Below are positions 57,001 to 64,000 of a stretch of 64,000 bases of DNA, one piece after another. The stretch's first letter is position 1. Each line of letters opens with the position of its first letter. Both the position numbers and the translations under genes were made by a program. The stretch is from an uncultured Anaeroplasma sp. (lineage in GTDB: Bacteria; Bacillota_I; Bacilli_A; Acholeplasmatales; Anaeroplasmataceae): positions 54,179 to 118,178 of the forward strand of contig CAKQBG010000001.1 in assembly GCA_934216145.1 (NCBI GenBank). The letters are read 5' to 3'. The notes beneath the pieces are model-generated. The model was not told the origin of the DNA and did not search any database. It was given only the letters and a program-made list of their open reading frames with translations.

Positions 57001-57124
57001 TCTTAATATCAATAAAATTAACTCCAATCATATATTTAGTTTCTTGATTGTTAATATTTTTATATTCTATCTTACACCAATAGTTATTATAAATTGCCTT
57101 TAATAATTCTTTACCAAAATCCAT
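54065..57124 (-). CDS. Superfamily 1 helicase with C-terminal nuclease-like (DUF2726-like) domain
   Basis: 1019 residues. Walker A IQGPPGTGKTQTLLNAIL (362-369), motif II VMMDEAGQCNVANAL, motif III GDPQQLRPVIV, and motifs V-VI SVGTVHSFQGDQKDVIIFST and NVAISRAKKKFILL define an Upf1/Dna2-like superfamily 1B helicase. An insertion of about 200 residues separates motifs I and II. The last 130 residues (RFDLVLFEKTFSGNIPLLAI, E-L-N-G-P-E-H-Y-S-D) look like a Vsr/PD-(D/E)XK-like or DUF2726 tail, with D and E-L-N as possible metal site. This layout is usual for defence or DNA-repair helicases. The N-terminal 300 residues are unrecognised. Confidence 0.88.
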   Translation of the reverse strand: MDFGKELLKAIYNNYWCKIEYKNINNQETKYMIGVNFIDIKNKRLRCDIFNISKNTETIDGIIYYDNILNLEICDDTYHKSPIELLKFIDENDEALGFLKRDINKNNLIDYYIDCFKLDTVPYISKYGLVPGIDNDVLDNNACFPLDSIQFERLSKESFYKKDNSKKNDLEKIERSLVINELSIKNNDNTMYVLAFRHVKLDIKNKCLVADDDICINVEFYYDSDNERINKKASINKFIPEEEYELIDNFKENKAKIVNVIREYNNTRKATYISEIKIDSNPFFITLEKNFSIDVDGEFAKIKKIINSDNIPLPLRTFFGDSKSKLVRRNNYPIFTIDNKFNIDQINAINIGMKSPASYIQGPPGTGKTQTLLNAILTSLINNKTVLVTSNNNIPMNGVYDDICNLKYNDKEQLLFPAIRLGRSSYCEKAVLTIRRLYEAARDKKIFEESLDNYKKAQRESTKELVSLLDKHERYLTISNRLNSLMFLNDKCDNEWFKATTISPQIEELRRELDSIGEVNMDKFESLMYSDYNSLFKSIHFETAKRFQKLSKERYKELFDIIKDACEENKKDKAKDLRRFLQDPEKLELFKDIFPIIITTNLSCSYLGDGMELFDIVMMDEAGQCNVANALIPISKGKQIMLVGDPQQLRPVIVLDKNINKKLKNKYHIPDEYDYIDNSIYTAYTKVDVKNTETLLSYHYRCDAKIINFSNKKYYNNKLIIMSKINDIEPLEFIDTTNSDKSYGDVKNAAEAEAAYIVDYIKKHNDEAIGVITPFVMQKQCIEYNLNKEKINNISVGTVHSFQGDQKDVIIFSTAITNRTEKNTYNWLKNNRELINVAISRAKKKFILLANENALEKLSDEHDDIFELMKYVKTEGNTTVTNVSPKSFALGTRHLSTESERELGMTINQILSVIDTNSFIKEEVSIASILNDIGNTTRLFYQERFDLVLFEKTFSGNIPLLAIELNGPEHYSDEEVMKRDKEKKRICDQHHLKLLTIPRDCARDYDMLKKTLVKLLNKK

Positions 57125-57230
57125 AATTATTAATTCTCACCTCGAATCAAATAATCAAAATATTTCTATAATTATACCAAAATAATTTAAGAATTAAAAT
57201 ATTATTAATCTATTTTATCAATTTATAAAT

Positions 57231-57262
57231 AAAAATGCTTGTCTATATATCATAAACAAGCA
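57231..57262 (-). terminator. Terminator after the dead helicase fragment
   Basis: TGCTTGT (minus 57256-57262) pairs with ACAAGCA (57236-57242), followed by TTTTTATTTATAA. Confidence 0.7.
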
Positions 57263-57301
57263 AATATAATATTTCTAAAGCTTAAGCATTTTAAAAATAA
57301 A

Positions 57302-57393
57302 TTATTCTAAATATTTTTGCATATTTTTATTATATGCATAAACATAGCATCCTTTAATTCCAAGAGACATAATAACCTTATATGAATTAATAA
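57302..57393 (-). pseudogene. DUF2075 nuclease-helicase C-terminal remnant
   Basis: The minus strand reads INSYKVIMSLGIKGCYVYAY then NKNMQKYLE and stop. It aligns with the C terminus of the intact gene at 58092-59978 (NTYKTLLSRGQKGCYIYCED), so a second copy once stood here. Confidence 0.65.
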
Positions 57394-57518
57394 TATAGCC
57401 TTAGTCACATTGATATAGCTTATATCCTTATTTATTTTGATTTAATTTATTATATTTCCCCTTATATAAAGTGCGGTTCAACAGGAGTATATGATTTTTT
57501 CAAATAACTATTAATGCA

Positions 57519-57551
57519 AATAAAAAGCACCTACCATTATAAATAGATGCT
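57519..57551 (-). terminator. Terminator of the DpnD/MazG gene
   Basis: AGCATCTA (minus 57544-57551) pairs with TAGGTGCT (57526-57533, one G-U pair), followed by TTTTTATTT. It is 23 bases past the stop. Confidence 0.75.
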
Positions 57552-57574
57552 TACGCTTATTATCATTATTTTCC

Positions 57575-58072
57575 TTAATTATTATATTTTGTGGATACAC
57601 CTTTAGCTTTATCTACTGGATATTTCTTTTCAGTCTTATCCATTTTCTTATTCATAATGTCTATTGGGTCTAATCCTAGCACCATAGACATTTGAAGGCA
57701 ATAATTCATTACATCGGCTAATTCTTCTTTTACATCTTCTAAATTAGCATTATCATTCCATTGATAACATTCTAATAATTCATTAGCTTCTATAGATATA
57801 GATTTAGCTAAATTAGTTGGTGTATGAAATTGATCCCAATCTCTATCTTTATTAAACTTACCAATTCTATCCATTAATAATTCTAATTTGGGAATAAACT
57901 TATTCGGATTATAGATTTCAATATCCGTTCCAGTATGATCACTATAATCTAATACTTCTTTAGCATCGTGATAGTTTTCTTCAACTTTAAACACTGCATC
58001 ACTTTCATTATCTGCTTCAACTTCAATAGTTCTTTGAAGATATTCAGTTATTTCCACTTTATATTTAGCCAT
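57575..58072 (-). CDS. DpnD/PcfM-like plus MazG-type nucleotide pyrophosphohydrolase
   Basis: 165 residues. The first 60 (KYKVEITEYLQRTIEVEADN through DAKEVLDYSDHTGTDIEIY) match the DpnD/PcfM small domain. The rest is an all-alpha MazG/dCTPase-type NTP pyrophosphohydrolase: FNKDRDWDQFHTPTNLAKSI, EANELLECYQW and VKEELADVMNYCLQM, with the ExxE..ExxD metal motifs. It hydrolyses (d)NTPs to monophosphates. GAGGTG precedes ATG. It lies 19 bases after the nuclease-helicase gene, and MazG domains are often found fused with or beside this helicase type. It may drain nucleotide pools during infection; that is inference. Confidence 0.88.
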   Translation of the reverse strand: MAKYKVEITEYLQRTIEVEADNESDAVFKVEENYHDAKEVLDYSDHTGTDIEIYNPNKFIPKLELLMDRIGKFNKDRDWDQFHTPTNLAKSISIEANELLECYQWNDNANLEDVKEELADVMNYCLQMSMVLGLDPIDIMNKKMDKTEKKYPVDKAKGVSTKYNN

Positions 58073-58091
58073 TATTTAAACACCTCAATAA

Positions 58092-59978
58092 CTATTTTAT
58101 TATTTCAATTTTTAACATGTCAGCCATATGTTTTAACAATTCTTTATCTTCACAATAGATATAACATCCTTTTTGTCCACGTGATAATAATGTTTTATAT
58201 GTATTTCTTATAATCTTATCAGCAATTGCATAATTTTTTGTTGTCTTTATACCTTTTAATGAGGTATCAGTTTTAGCACGCTTTGTATAATCAGGTGTGA
58301 CTTTATTATTCTTATACACTAAGTCATTACCTATTATTACACCTACATATTCAAACTCAAGTCCTTGAGATGTATGTATACAACCTACCTGTTCAAATGA
58401 TTCTTCATCAATTGCCCATGTTGTTGTATTATTAAAGTTCCATTGAGCTTTAAAACCATCCTCTAGATTAATATCATATTGAGTCCTATCATTTTTACTA
58501 ATCCAGTTATAACAATACCCTGCAACCATTCTGGCTTTATTATTCAACTTATTCTTTTCTCTTAAGGCTTCTCTCATTTTATTAGGATTATCAAATAGCT
58601 TAATATCATAATCCCTATCAAAGGTATAGTTTGCTGTTTCTCTAATGCCTAATAGATTATCTAGGAATGCTAAATAACCATCGCTTCCACCACATCTAAA
58701 TTGTGATACTAAATTTATTTCTTCACCACTATATACCATACTATTTTCTATAGCTGCATAATGATTGATTAAATCAACTGAACCGATATCAGATGTAGTA
58801 ACTATTTGATCTTCATCTATAAAGAATATTGAAACTCTAGAAGCATGTATTATTTCTTTTATTTGGTTTTCTCCTAGATTTTGGAACATTCCTGATCTAG
58901 CATTGAGTCTATGTGCTTCATCTACTATTAAGCAATCAAAGAAATTATTTGGTACATCTATAAATGATCCTGAACCTTTAAATAGGTTCTTAATATAATT
59001 TTGTTTAAAATTATTTTGTTTTAATTTTTCAAAATATACATTTCTTGGGGCAGCATTTTTAGTGACATAATTTGCCGAATAGCCTTTGGCTATTAAATCA
59101 CATAATAATTGAATGGCTACTACTGATTTACCTGTACCTGGTCCGCCTTTAACAATGATTGTATATTTTTGACTTTGACCAGTTACCTTATTAGCATCTC
59201 TTAATGTTTTTTCAAGAAGCTTTCTTACAGTTTCATAGGCAACCTTTTGTTCATCTATTAAATAGAATTCTCTATTACCAGAAAGCATTGAAGCTAAAGC
59301 ATCCTGTAATGCCTTTGCTGGCTTAAGCTTTCCGTGGTCTATCATCATTAATAAATCAACATTACTTTTCTTCTTAATATATGTTTTGATGAATTTTCTT
59401 AATTTTACAATATCATCATGTAAGAATATAGGAGCAAGCTCTATTGCTTCTTTATATTTATCATTATCAATATTAGATCTATTTTCTTCCTTATAATTAT
59501 GTAAATATGCACATGGAATCAAAGATATATCTCTTTTGTACACATCCTCATTAAAATTTTCTATGATTTTTGCATAACTATATGCTTGATAAGATGGATG
59601 GCATACTACACGATTAGCTCCACCAGTAAATGCTTCTACTAAATCATCTCTTTGAGTAGGTTTAGAATTTTCCCATTGTTTAAGTTCTACAACAACAATA
59701 TTATTTGCGTTTGTTTCATCCATACCAGTTAGTAAAAAATCCACCCTTTTTGATGTTAGAGGTATTCGGTATTCAATCGCAATCATACAATCATCTGAAA
59801 TGTCATTGTCATCAATAACATTTCTCATGTATTGCATTGAATTAGACCAAGCTCTATATTCTGCATCATTAGAGTGGGATATATTATGATTTTTAAATTC
59901 TTGTTCAATTTTAGTGGCAATTAAACCATCTCTTACATCTGAGACGAAGCCACCTTTTGTATTTTCATAAATAATCAT
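58092..59978 (-). CDS. DUF2075-type nuclease-helicase (MazG partner)
   Basis: 628 residues from ATG 59976-59978, chosen because GGGAGG lies 6 bases upstream; a longer in-frame form (60002) has no ribosome site. Residues 1-130 look like a PD-(D/E)XK nuclease: IAIEYRIPLTSKRVDFLLTG (Asp80) then NNIVVVELKQWEN (Glu98, Lys100). The ATPase follows: VKGGPGTGKSVVAIQLLCDL, FDCLIVDEAHRL, FFIDEDQIVTT, then CIHTSQGLEFEYVGVIIGND and NTYKTLLSRGQKGCYIYC as motifs V and VI. It is distinct from the gene at 20473-22458. It forms an operon with the MazG gene, probably controlled by the XRE gene upstream. Confidence 0.9.
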   Translation of the reverse strand: MIIYENTKGGFVSDVRDGLIATKIEQEFKNHNISHSNDAEYRAWSNSMQYMRNVIDDNDISDDCMIAIEYRIPLTSKRVDFLLTGMDETNANNIVVVELKQWENSKPTQRDDLVEAFTGGANRVVCHPSYQAYSYAKIIENFNEDVYKRDISLIPCAYLHNYKEENRSNIDNDKYKEAIELAPIFLHDDIVKLRKFIKTYIKKKSNVDLLMMIDHGKLKPAKALQDALASMLSGNREFYLIDEQKVAYETVRKLLEKTLRDANKVTGQSQKYTIIVKGGPGTGKSVVAIQLLCDLIAKGYSANYVTKNAAPRNVYFEKLKQNNFKQNYIKNLFKGSGSFIDVPNNFFDCLIVDEAHRLNARSGMFQNLGENQIKEIIHASRVSIFFIDEDQIVTTSDIGSVDLINHYAAIENSMVYSGEEINLVSQFRCGGSDGYLAFLDNLLGIRETANYTFDRDYDIKLFDNPNKMREALREKNKLNNKARMVAGYCYNWISKNDRTQYDINLEDGFKAQWNFNNTTTWAIDEESFEQVGCIHTSQGLEFEYVGVIIGNDLVYKNNKVTPDYTKRAKTDTSLKGIKTTKNYAIADKIIRNTYKTLLSRGQKGCYIYCEDKELLKHMADMLKIEIIK

Positions 59979-60043
59979 AATATGCCTCCCAAAGAGTTTC
60001 ATTTCATCAAAATAGATATGAAGCGCAAAACAACTTTGATAAA

Positions 60044-60072
60044 ATTATACCAAAAATACCCATTTATTTAAA
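60044..60072 (-). promoter_or_regulatory. Promoter of the helicase-MazG operon
   Basis: An extended -10 (TTGGTATAAT on the minus strand; TATAAT at 60044-60049) with a weak TTTAAA -35 at 60067-60072, 17-base spacer. The start codon is 66 bases downstream. Confidence 0.6.
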
Positions 60073-60114
60073 TAGATTTGGTCCACTTTAGGAAAAACTA
60101 TATTTTATACATAT

Positions 60115-60420
60115 TTATGTCTTCTTTTTGCAGCAGTTTGCAAGATGTTCTTCAATTGTAATTGTTTTTATATCATTAATTCTCACATACCATTCTTTTT
60201 TATCTCTATATACTACAAGGGAACATTTAAATTTTAACGGAACTAAAGAAATACCATAATATTTATTGAGTTTATCTACTACTAGTCTTGTAAAGCTTGT
60301 AACACCTTTTTCAAGCTTACATATCATAGATATACTTACGCCAAGATCATTAGATACTTGTTTTAATGTATATCCCTTTTCCTCTCTTTTCTTTCGCAAT
60401 AAAGTAAAATCATCTGCCAT
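60115..60420 (-). CDS. XRE-family regulator with beta-rich tail
   Basis: 101 residues. HTH at about 5-58: FTLLRKKREEKGYTLKQVSN, DLGVSISMICKLEKGVTSF. The C-terminal 40 residues (LVVYRDKKEWYVRINDIKTI) are beta-rich with a terminal C-C-K-K-K-T. It lies upstream of the nuclease-helicase promoter, same strand, with 136 bases between, so it may repress or be co-regulated with that operon. No ribosome site of note was seen. Confidence 0.8.
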   Translation of the reverse strand: MADDFTLLRKKREEKGYTLKQVSNDLGVSISMICKLEKGVTSFTRLVVDKLNKYYGISLVPLKFKCSLVVYRDKKEWYVRINDIKTITIEEHLANCCKKKT

Positions 60421-60434
60421 AAGATATATTTAAT

Positions 60435-60545
60435 GATTCAATAATAGCTACAGCTATTCTTAATAGGTTAGTACATCACTCTACAGTTATAAAAATCACT
60501 GGACCTTCCTATAGGATTAAAGACTTAATTGAGGCCAGTAAATAA
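60435..60545 (+). pseudogene. IS21-type IstB ATPase, C-terminal remnant
   Basis: The plus strand reads DSIIATAILNRLVHHSTVIK then ITGPSYRIKDLIEASK and TAA at 60543-60545. This is the typical IstB C terminus (AILDRLLHHS..I.ITGxSYR). Upstream parts of the element are gone. Confidence 0.85.
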
Positions 60546-60584
60546 CCAACATTTTTCAAATGCCATTTGCCTACATTTTTTTAA

Positions 60585-60785
60585 TTGACATTTACAATCT
60601 TCAAAATAATTTATACAATGGTTCAAAAGCATAAAAATAAATTAAATATACGTTGGCTATGTAGTACTGCTGGAGTTTCAAAATCAGGATATTATAATTA
60701 CGTAAAAAAATTAACGAGTAAGGCCTATCTTCTACGCGAAGAAAAAACCAAGCGGATTTTGAATTGATTCTTAAAGCTTACTCCA
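60585..60785 (+). pseudogene. IS3/IS150-type OrfB transposase, N-terminal remnant
   Basis: The plus-strand frame carries FKIIYTMVQKHKNKLNIRWL, then CSTAGVSKSGYYNYVKKL, the typical OrfB N terminus. A frameshift near 60755 leads to ADFELILKAYS. The catalytic DDE part is missing. Confidence 0.85.
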
Positions 60786-60874
60786 TTTGCATCTGCATAT
60801 ACAAATATAGAGCTAAACGCAAATGTAAATAAAGAGAATATTAATAATCCTAAGCTTAATTTTATCTTTTTCAT
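60786..60874 (-). pseudogene. Truncated third member of the lipoprotein family
   Basis: From ATG 60872-60874, three bases after the stop of the upstream gene, the minus strand reads MKKIKLSLGLLIFSLFTFAF then SSIFVYADANGVS before running into the antisense of the IS3 remnant. The signal peptide resembles those of the two genes upstream, but with AxA instead of a lipobox. The mature part is lost. Confidence 0.7.
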
Positions 60875-60876
60875 TA

Positions 60877-61680
60877 TTACTTATTCTCCCATTTTGCATA
60901 TAATGATGTTTCAATGAATATATATTCATTATTTTCATCATATTGTTTTGTAGAAACTATATCATTTTCAAAGTCCCATTTATTTATACATTCTTTTTCC
61001 TTATACCATCCCATAAATTTATATCCATCTCTTATAGGATCTGTTGGTATATTTACTATTTTCTCATTATCACAATCATCTACAAAATAGCTATCTTCTG
61101 TATCATCATTTAGATAATACACTACATTAGCTACTGTTAAGTAAGAATAATCCTTTTTTCCATTTGAATTATATTCATTTTCATATCTATTTTGATTAAG
61201 TTTTATATGATTGTGTGAAATATACAATTTAAAATCTTCATTAGGATTAGAAATGTATAAAATTGATTGTTTATTAATATTTCCCCAATACACAATTTCT
61301 AAATTAGATAAATTTTCATAAAAATATCCACTTTTCATCGCAAATTTTGTCACACTACTAGGGATATATAATTCCTTCAGTTTATCACTTTTCATATCTA
61401 TTTCATATTGAATTGTTTTACCGGGTGGTACGATTACAGGATAACCTATTGTAGTTAGCTTATAGCCATCAATTACAGATGGTATTATTATAGTTTCCTG
61501 TTGTTCTCCCTCTTCAGTTAATCCAACCAGCATTGCTTCATTTGTTTCTTTATCTACTTGATATCTAAAATATCCACTACTTTTTGTTTTGTATACATCA
61601 CCATATCCAAAACATGAAGTTAATGTAATTGTAAATAAACTTATTATTAATAATCCTATGCTTAATTTAATTTTTTTCAT
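60877..61680 (-). CDS. Lipoprotein with InlB repeat, copy 1
   Basis: 267 residues from ATG 61678-61680 (GGGAG upstream), overlapping the stop of the previous gene as ATGA. Signal peptide KKIKLSIGLLIISLFTITLTSC. A short Leu-rich-like block (KSDKLKELYIPSSVTKFAMK) resembles BspA-type surface repeats, and an InlB B-repeat (IPTDPIRDGYKFMGWYKEKE) with WDFENDIV lies at the C terminus. It is a surface protein of unknown partner. The first 110 and last 70 residues are nearly the same as in the next gene, while the middle differs. Confidence 0.85.
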   Translation of the reverse strand: MKKIKLSIGLLIISLFTITLTSCFGYGDVYKTKSSGYFRYQVDKETNEAMLVGLTEEGEQQETIIIPSVIDGYKLTTIGYPVIVPPGKTIQYEIDMKSDKLKELYIPSSVTKFAMKSGYFYENLSNLEIVYWGNINKQSILYISNPNEDFKLYISHNHIKLNQNRYENEYNSNGKKDYSYLTVANVVYYLNDDTEDSYFVDDCDNEKIVNIPTDPIRDGYKFMGWYKEKECINKWDFENDIVSTKQYDENNEYIFIETSLYAKWENK

Positions 61681-62486
61681 TGTTTTTTCTCCCATTTAGC
61701 ATATAATGATGTTTCTATGAATATATATTCATTATTCTCATCATATTGTTTTTCAGGAACTATATCATTTTCAAAGTCCCATTTATTAATACATTCCTTT
61801 TCCTTATACCAGCCCTTAAATTTATATCCATCTCTTACTGGATCTGTTGGTATATTAACTATTTTTTCATTATCACAATCATCTACAAAATAGCTATCTT
61901 CTGTATCATCATTTAAATAATATACTACATTAGCTATTGATAAATAAGACATATCAATTTTACCTACAGAATCGTATGAACTGTCATATTTATCTTTATT
62001 TTTCATCATATTGTTTTTTGAAATGAAACCATTGGTAAAAACATTATTTTCTCTTATCGCAATTAAATCCGATTTGCTTACTCCGCCCCAATAAAATGAA
62101 CGTAAATTTGTTAAATTTCTATAGAAATTATATCTATTTATTGAACAATTTTTTATACTACTTGGAATATATAATTCCTTCAGTTTATCACTTTTCATAT
62201 CTATTTTATATTGAATTGTTTTACCGGGTGGTACTGTTACAGGATAGCCTATAGTTGTTAATTTATAGCCACCTATTTCAGATGGTATTATTATAGTTTC
62301 CTGTTGTTCTCCCTCTTCAGTTAATCCAACCAGCATTGCTTCATTTGTTTCTTTATCTACTTGATATCTAAAATATCCACTACTTTTTGTTTTGTATACA
62401 TCACCATATCCAAAACATGAAGTTAATGCAATTGTAAATAAACTTATTATTAATAATAATACTAAGCTCAATTTAATTTTTTTCAC
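61677..62486 (-). CDS. Lipoprotein with InlB repeat, copy 2
   Basis: 269 residues. I chose a GTG start (62484-62486) because TTGGAGG lies 9 bases upstream; the in-frame ATG at 62510 would put that ribosome site inside the gene. Signal peptide VKKIKLSLVLLLIISLFTIA then LTSC. Nearly the same ends as the downstream copy (YRQVDKE-like stretch, IPPG-rich region, InlB repeat RDGYKFKGWYKEKEC), but the middle (about 120-180: YNFYRNLTNLRSFYWGGVSK) is different, suggesting segmental exchange. Confidence 0.85.
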   Translation of the reverse strand: MKKIKLSLVLLLIISLFTIALTSCFGYGDVYKTKSSGYFRYQVDKETNEAMLVGLTEEGEQQETIIIPSEIGGYKLTTIGYPVTVPPGKTIQYKIDMKSDKLKELYIPSSIKNCSINRYNFYRNLTNLRSFYWGGVSKSDLIAIRENNVFTNGFISKNNMMKNKDKYDSSYDSVGKIDMSYLSIANVVYYLNDDTEDSYFVDDCDNEKIVNIPTDPVRDGYKFKGWYKEKECINKWDFENDIVPEKQYDENNEYIFIETSLYAKWEKKQ

Positions 62487-62569
62487 TATGGTTTTCCTCC
62501 AATTATTCAAACAATGATATATCTTTAATTATACACTTATTAATTTCAATTATTCTTATATTTTAATAA

Positions 62570-62608
62570 ATTCAAAAAAAAAACTAATTGTAAATTAAAA
62601 CAATTAGT
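62570..62608 (-). terminator. Terminator of the membrane-protein gene
   Basis: ACTAATTGT (minus 62600-62608) pairs with ACAATTAGT (62583-62591), followed by ten T residues. It is about 100 bases past the stop codon. Confidence 0.8.
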
Positions 62609-62705
62609 ATAAAATAAATAGCAATTCTTTTTCTTAAATAAATAATAACTAGCAAAATAATTATTCATTATAACTATCTTTGCAAAATTATTAAAATTAT
62701 AATAA

Positions 62706-63635
62706 TTACTTCAAATTTGTAGGTCTTTTTAAAGATTTAAATAAAGGAATTGCACACCAAACAACTGCAAGTAAAGTAAAAACAATATTATAAAGCAATT
62801 CAGCTTTAAACATTCTACTAAATTCAGAATTTGTTGATAAACAATAAGAAAAAGCCTCAAAGCCTGATAATATTGTTTCACCTTTTGAACATAATTCATT
62901 TGCAAGGCTAATATAACCTATAAAACTTGGTAAAAAAATACATACTATAGTAACGAAAATGCTCATTAATATCATAACAACATTTGGCTTACCACCAAAT
63001 TTTTTATAAAGATATACGCCTAATATGATTGCAATAGCTGGAGAAACTGTTGAGATAACTCCAAGCAAATCCAAAATAAATGCTACAACTGCACCAACTA
63101 TTCCACCTATTAATAAACCACAAAAACCTCGTAAATAATTATTAGGTTGATTATTATAATTTTCATTACTTTTATCAATATTTTCATTTATTGATTTAAT
63201 TCCATCTAGTGATAGCTTAACTTTTATTTGATATTGAGAAATATCTACTAGCCTTGCATAATCATCAAATTCAATGCCTGTTTGAGGACACGCATTATCT
63301 TTAAGTGCTCCTAATTCTGACAAAATGTCCAATACTATTGGAAATACTTTATGAAATTTTTTCTCAAATCCCATTGAAGTGAATGCACCAATCTGAACAG
63401 CAACACCATACTCAAACGCATATCCAGAAACAAAAATTAATTTTTTTTGATTTAGTTTTGAAACAAACTCATTTTTCTTATCTTCACTTAAATATGTTGA
63501 AATGAAAAAAATCGGTCCAACATCAATCGGATTATTATAAACATTGACTTCATAATCATTTATAATTCCATATCCATAGTATTTCTCAAAATCAAACTTA
63601 TAACCACTAAGAGCTTTAACAATATATTTATTCAT
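62706..63635 (-). CDS. Membrane protein of unknown function
   Basis: 309 residues. I do not recognise the family. A soluble N-terminal part of about 165 residues (NKYIVKALSGYKFDFEKYYG, FKKKFHKVFPIV-like, EFDDYARLVDISQYQIKVKL) precedes about four membrane segments: YLRGFCGLLIGGIVGAVVAF (about 168-192), SPAIAIILGVYLY, VVMILMSIFVTIVCIFLPSF and VFTLLAVVWCAIPLF. GGGGAG lies 5 bases before ATG. It is a single-gene unit with its own terminator. Confidence 0.8.
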   Translation of the reverse strand: MNKYIVKALSGYKFDFEKYYGYGIINDYEVNVYNNPIDVGPIFFISTYLSEDKKNEFVSKLNQKKLIFVSGYAFEYGVAVQIGAFTSMGFEKKFHKVFPIVLDILSELGALKDNACPQTGIEFDDYARLVDISQYQIKVKLSLDGIKSINENIDKSNENYNNQPNNYLRGFCGLLIGGIVGAVVAFILDLLGVISTVSPAIAIILGVYLYKKFGGKPNVVMILMSIFVTIVCIFLPSFIGYISLANELCSKGETILSGFEAFSYCLSTNSEFSRMFKAELLYNIVFTLLAVVWCAIPLFKSLKRPTNLK

Positions 63636-64000
63636 TTTCTCCCCTGAAATAATTAAAATTTATAATTATATTTTCTCCTTGTATAACTAATTTACAATTA
63701 TTTTACTATATTTTGTATTAATTCTCAATAATGAATAAATTTAATTAAATTTTAATGACATTTTTTAATATAAATCTATAAAATATCCTAATCATTTTAA
63801 AAAAATCTATTATGATTCTACAATTACATAAATTTTCCAGTTTTTTTATCAAATCTCTTTTTCTTTCACCAAATATTTTTTAAACATCGACTAATTAAGT
63901 AATGTTCAAAACCATAAATGTAATGTTAATAGTAAAATAAAAGTAATCAAAAAGGCTCATTTAGAAATAAGCAATTATGCTTATCAATAAAGAGTTAAAT
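63636..64000. other. AT-rich gap at the window edge
   Basis: It holds the upstream region of the gene at 62706-63635 (a TATAGT-like -10 near 63700 is possible). No other gene is seen. Confidence 0.4.

Larger units (their letters stand above)
57125..57574. other. Gap with terminator and a dead helicase fragment
   Basis: About 450 bases without an intact gene. It holds two terminator hairpins and a short remnant of a DUF2075-type helicase, listed separately. The rest is AT-rich. Confidence 0.6.

Noticed and set aside
60435..60785. A complete insertion sequence
   Set aside because: Pieces of two different families (IS21 IstB and IS3 OrfB) lie side by side, both truncated, with no terminal inverted repeats recognised.
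1..64000. Alternative genetic code with UGA as tryptophan
   Set aside because: Genes end at UGA in conserved places (AIPR, lipoprotein copy 2 in an ATGA overlap) and tryptophans in conserved motifs are UGG.
1..64000. CRISPR array
   Set aside because: No regularly spaced direct repeats with unique spacers were seen; the only short tandem arrays are the iterons at 28933-28965 and the pair at 8974-9005.
1..64000. tRNA or rRNA genes
   Set aside because: No GGTTCGAATCC-type arms or conserved rRNA blocks were noticed in any gap, on either strand, by eye.

Overview
The window is strongly AT-rich and comes from a low-GC Gram-positive bacterium. UGA works as a stop codon (for example the coupled ATGA junctions at 61677-61680) and tryptophan is UGG, so this is not a Mycoplasma-type code. 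Lipoproteins with a lipobox, Ser/Thr-rich linkers and InlB-type (GYxFxGWY) repeats, a YjmF-type UxuB, a CotE homologue and many AT-rich broken genes fit an intestinal Bacilli lineage near Erysipelotrichales, Acholeplasmatales/Anaeroplasmatales or RF39. That placement is inference. No rRNA, tRNA or CRISPR array was seen.

Layout. 0-9 kb: mostly housekeeping or accessory chromosome genes on the minus strand (CotE-like protein, a pyridoxamine kinase, a decayed GGDEF protein, a secreted endonuclease I lipoprotein, CCA-adding enzyme, MATE exporter), with eroded fragments between them. 9.1-10.4 kb: transposase-like debris and a GNAT acetyltransferase. 10.4-22.5 kb: one tightly packed minus-strand operon that looks like a defence island. 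From promoter-proximal to distal it holds a nuclease-helicase (DUF2075 type), an AIPR abortive-infection protein, an unrecognised 171-residue protein, a C5 cytosine DNA methyltransferase, a MORC/MutL-like GHKL ATPase, a Z1 superfamily 2 helicase, a PD-(D/E)XK protein, then an XRE regulator, an ImmA/IrrE protease, an ASCH protein and a 54-residue protein. A YobI-like membrane-anchored P-loop NTPase, probably frameshifted at its C terminus, follows upstream at 22.6-26.1 kb.

26.2-33.5 kb is a mosaic of duplicated and broken genes. Three copies of the 5' part of a PLD-domain helicase gene all end at the same unusual junction inside the Walker A motif. Between them lie a frameshifted AlbA/Schlafen-type ATP-binding protein preceded by three 11-bp iterons, remnants of similar genes, a WYL regulator, a small nuclease-like gene pair, a flavodoxin pseudogene and a TetR regulator.

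33.5-52.3 kb: a CotH-like lipoprotein and then a ten-gene minus-strand catabolic operon. It encodes a ribose-type ABC importer with large coiled-coil additions on both the ATPase and one permease, a solute-binding lipoprotein, a cytoplasmic esterase, another lipoprotein, UxuB, UxuA and two BaiCD/BaiH-like flavin ene-reductases. A divergent AraC regulator with a glycoside-hydrolase-like tail sits at its head. The likely job is import of a hexuronic-acid conjugate, release of the uronate by the esterase, entry into the fructuronate-mannonate-KDG route through UxuB/UxuA, and reduction of the other half by the ene-reductases. The substrate is inference.

52.4-64 kb: a second accessory region with a RhuM-Fic toxin-like protein, a GNAT enzyme, a large superfamily 1 helicase with a nuclease-like tail, a DpnD/MazG-type pyrophosphohydrolase paired with a second nuclease-helicase and an XRE regulator, IS21 and IS3 remnants, a tandem family of InlB-repeat lipoproteins and a membrane protein.
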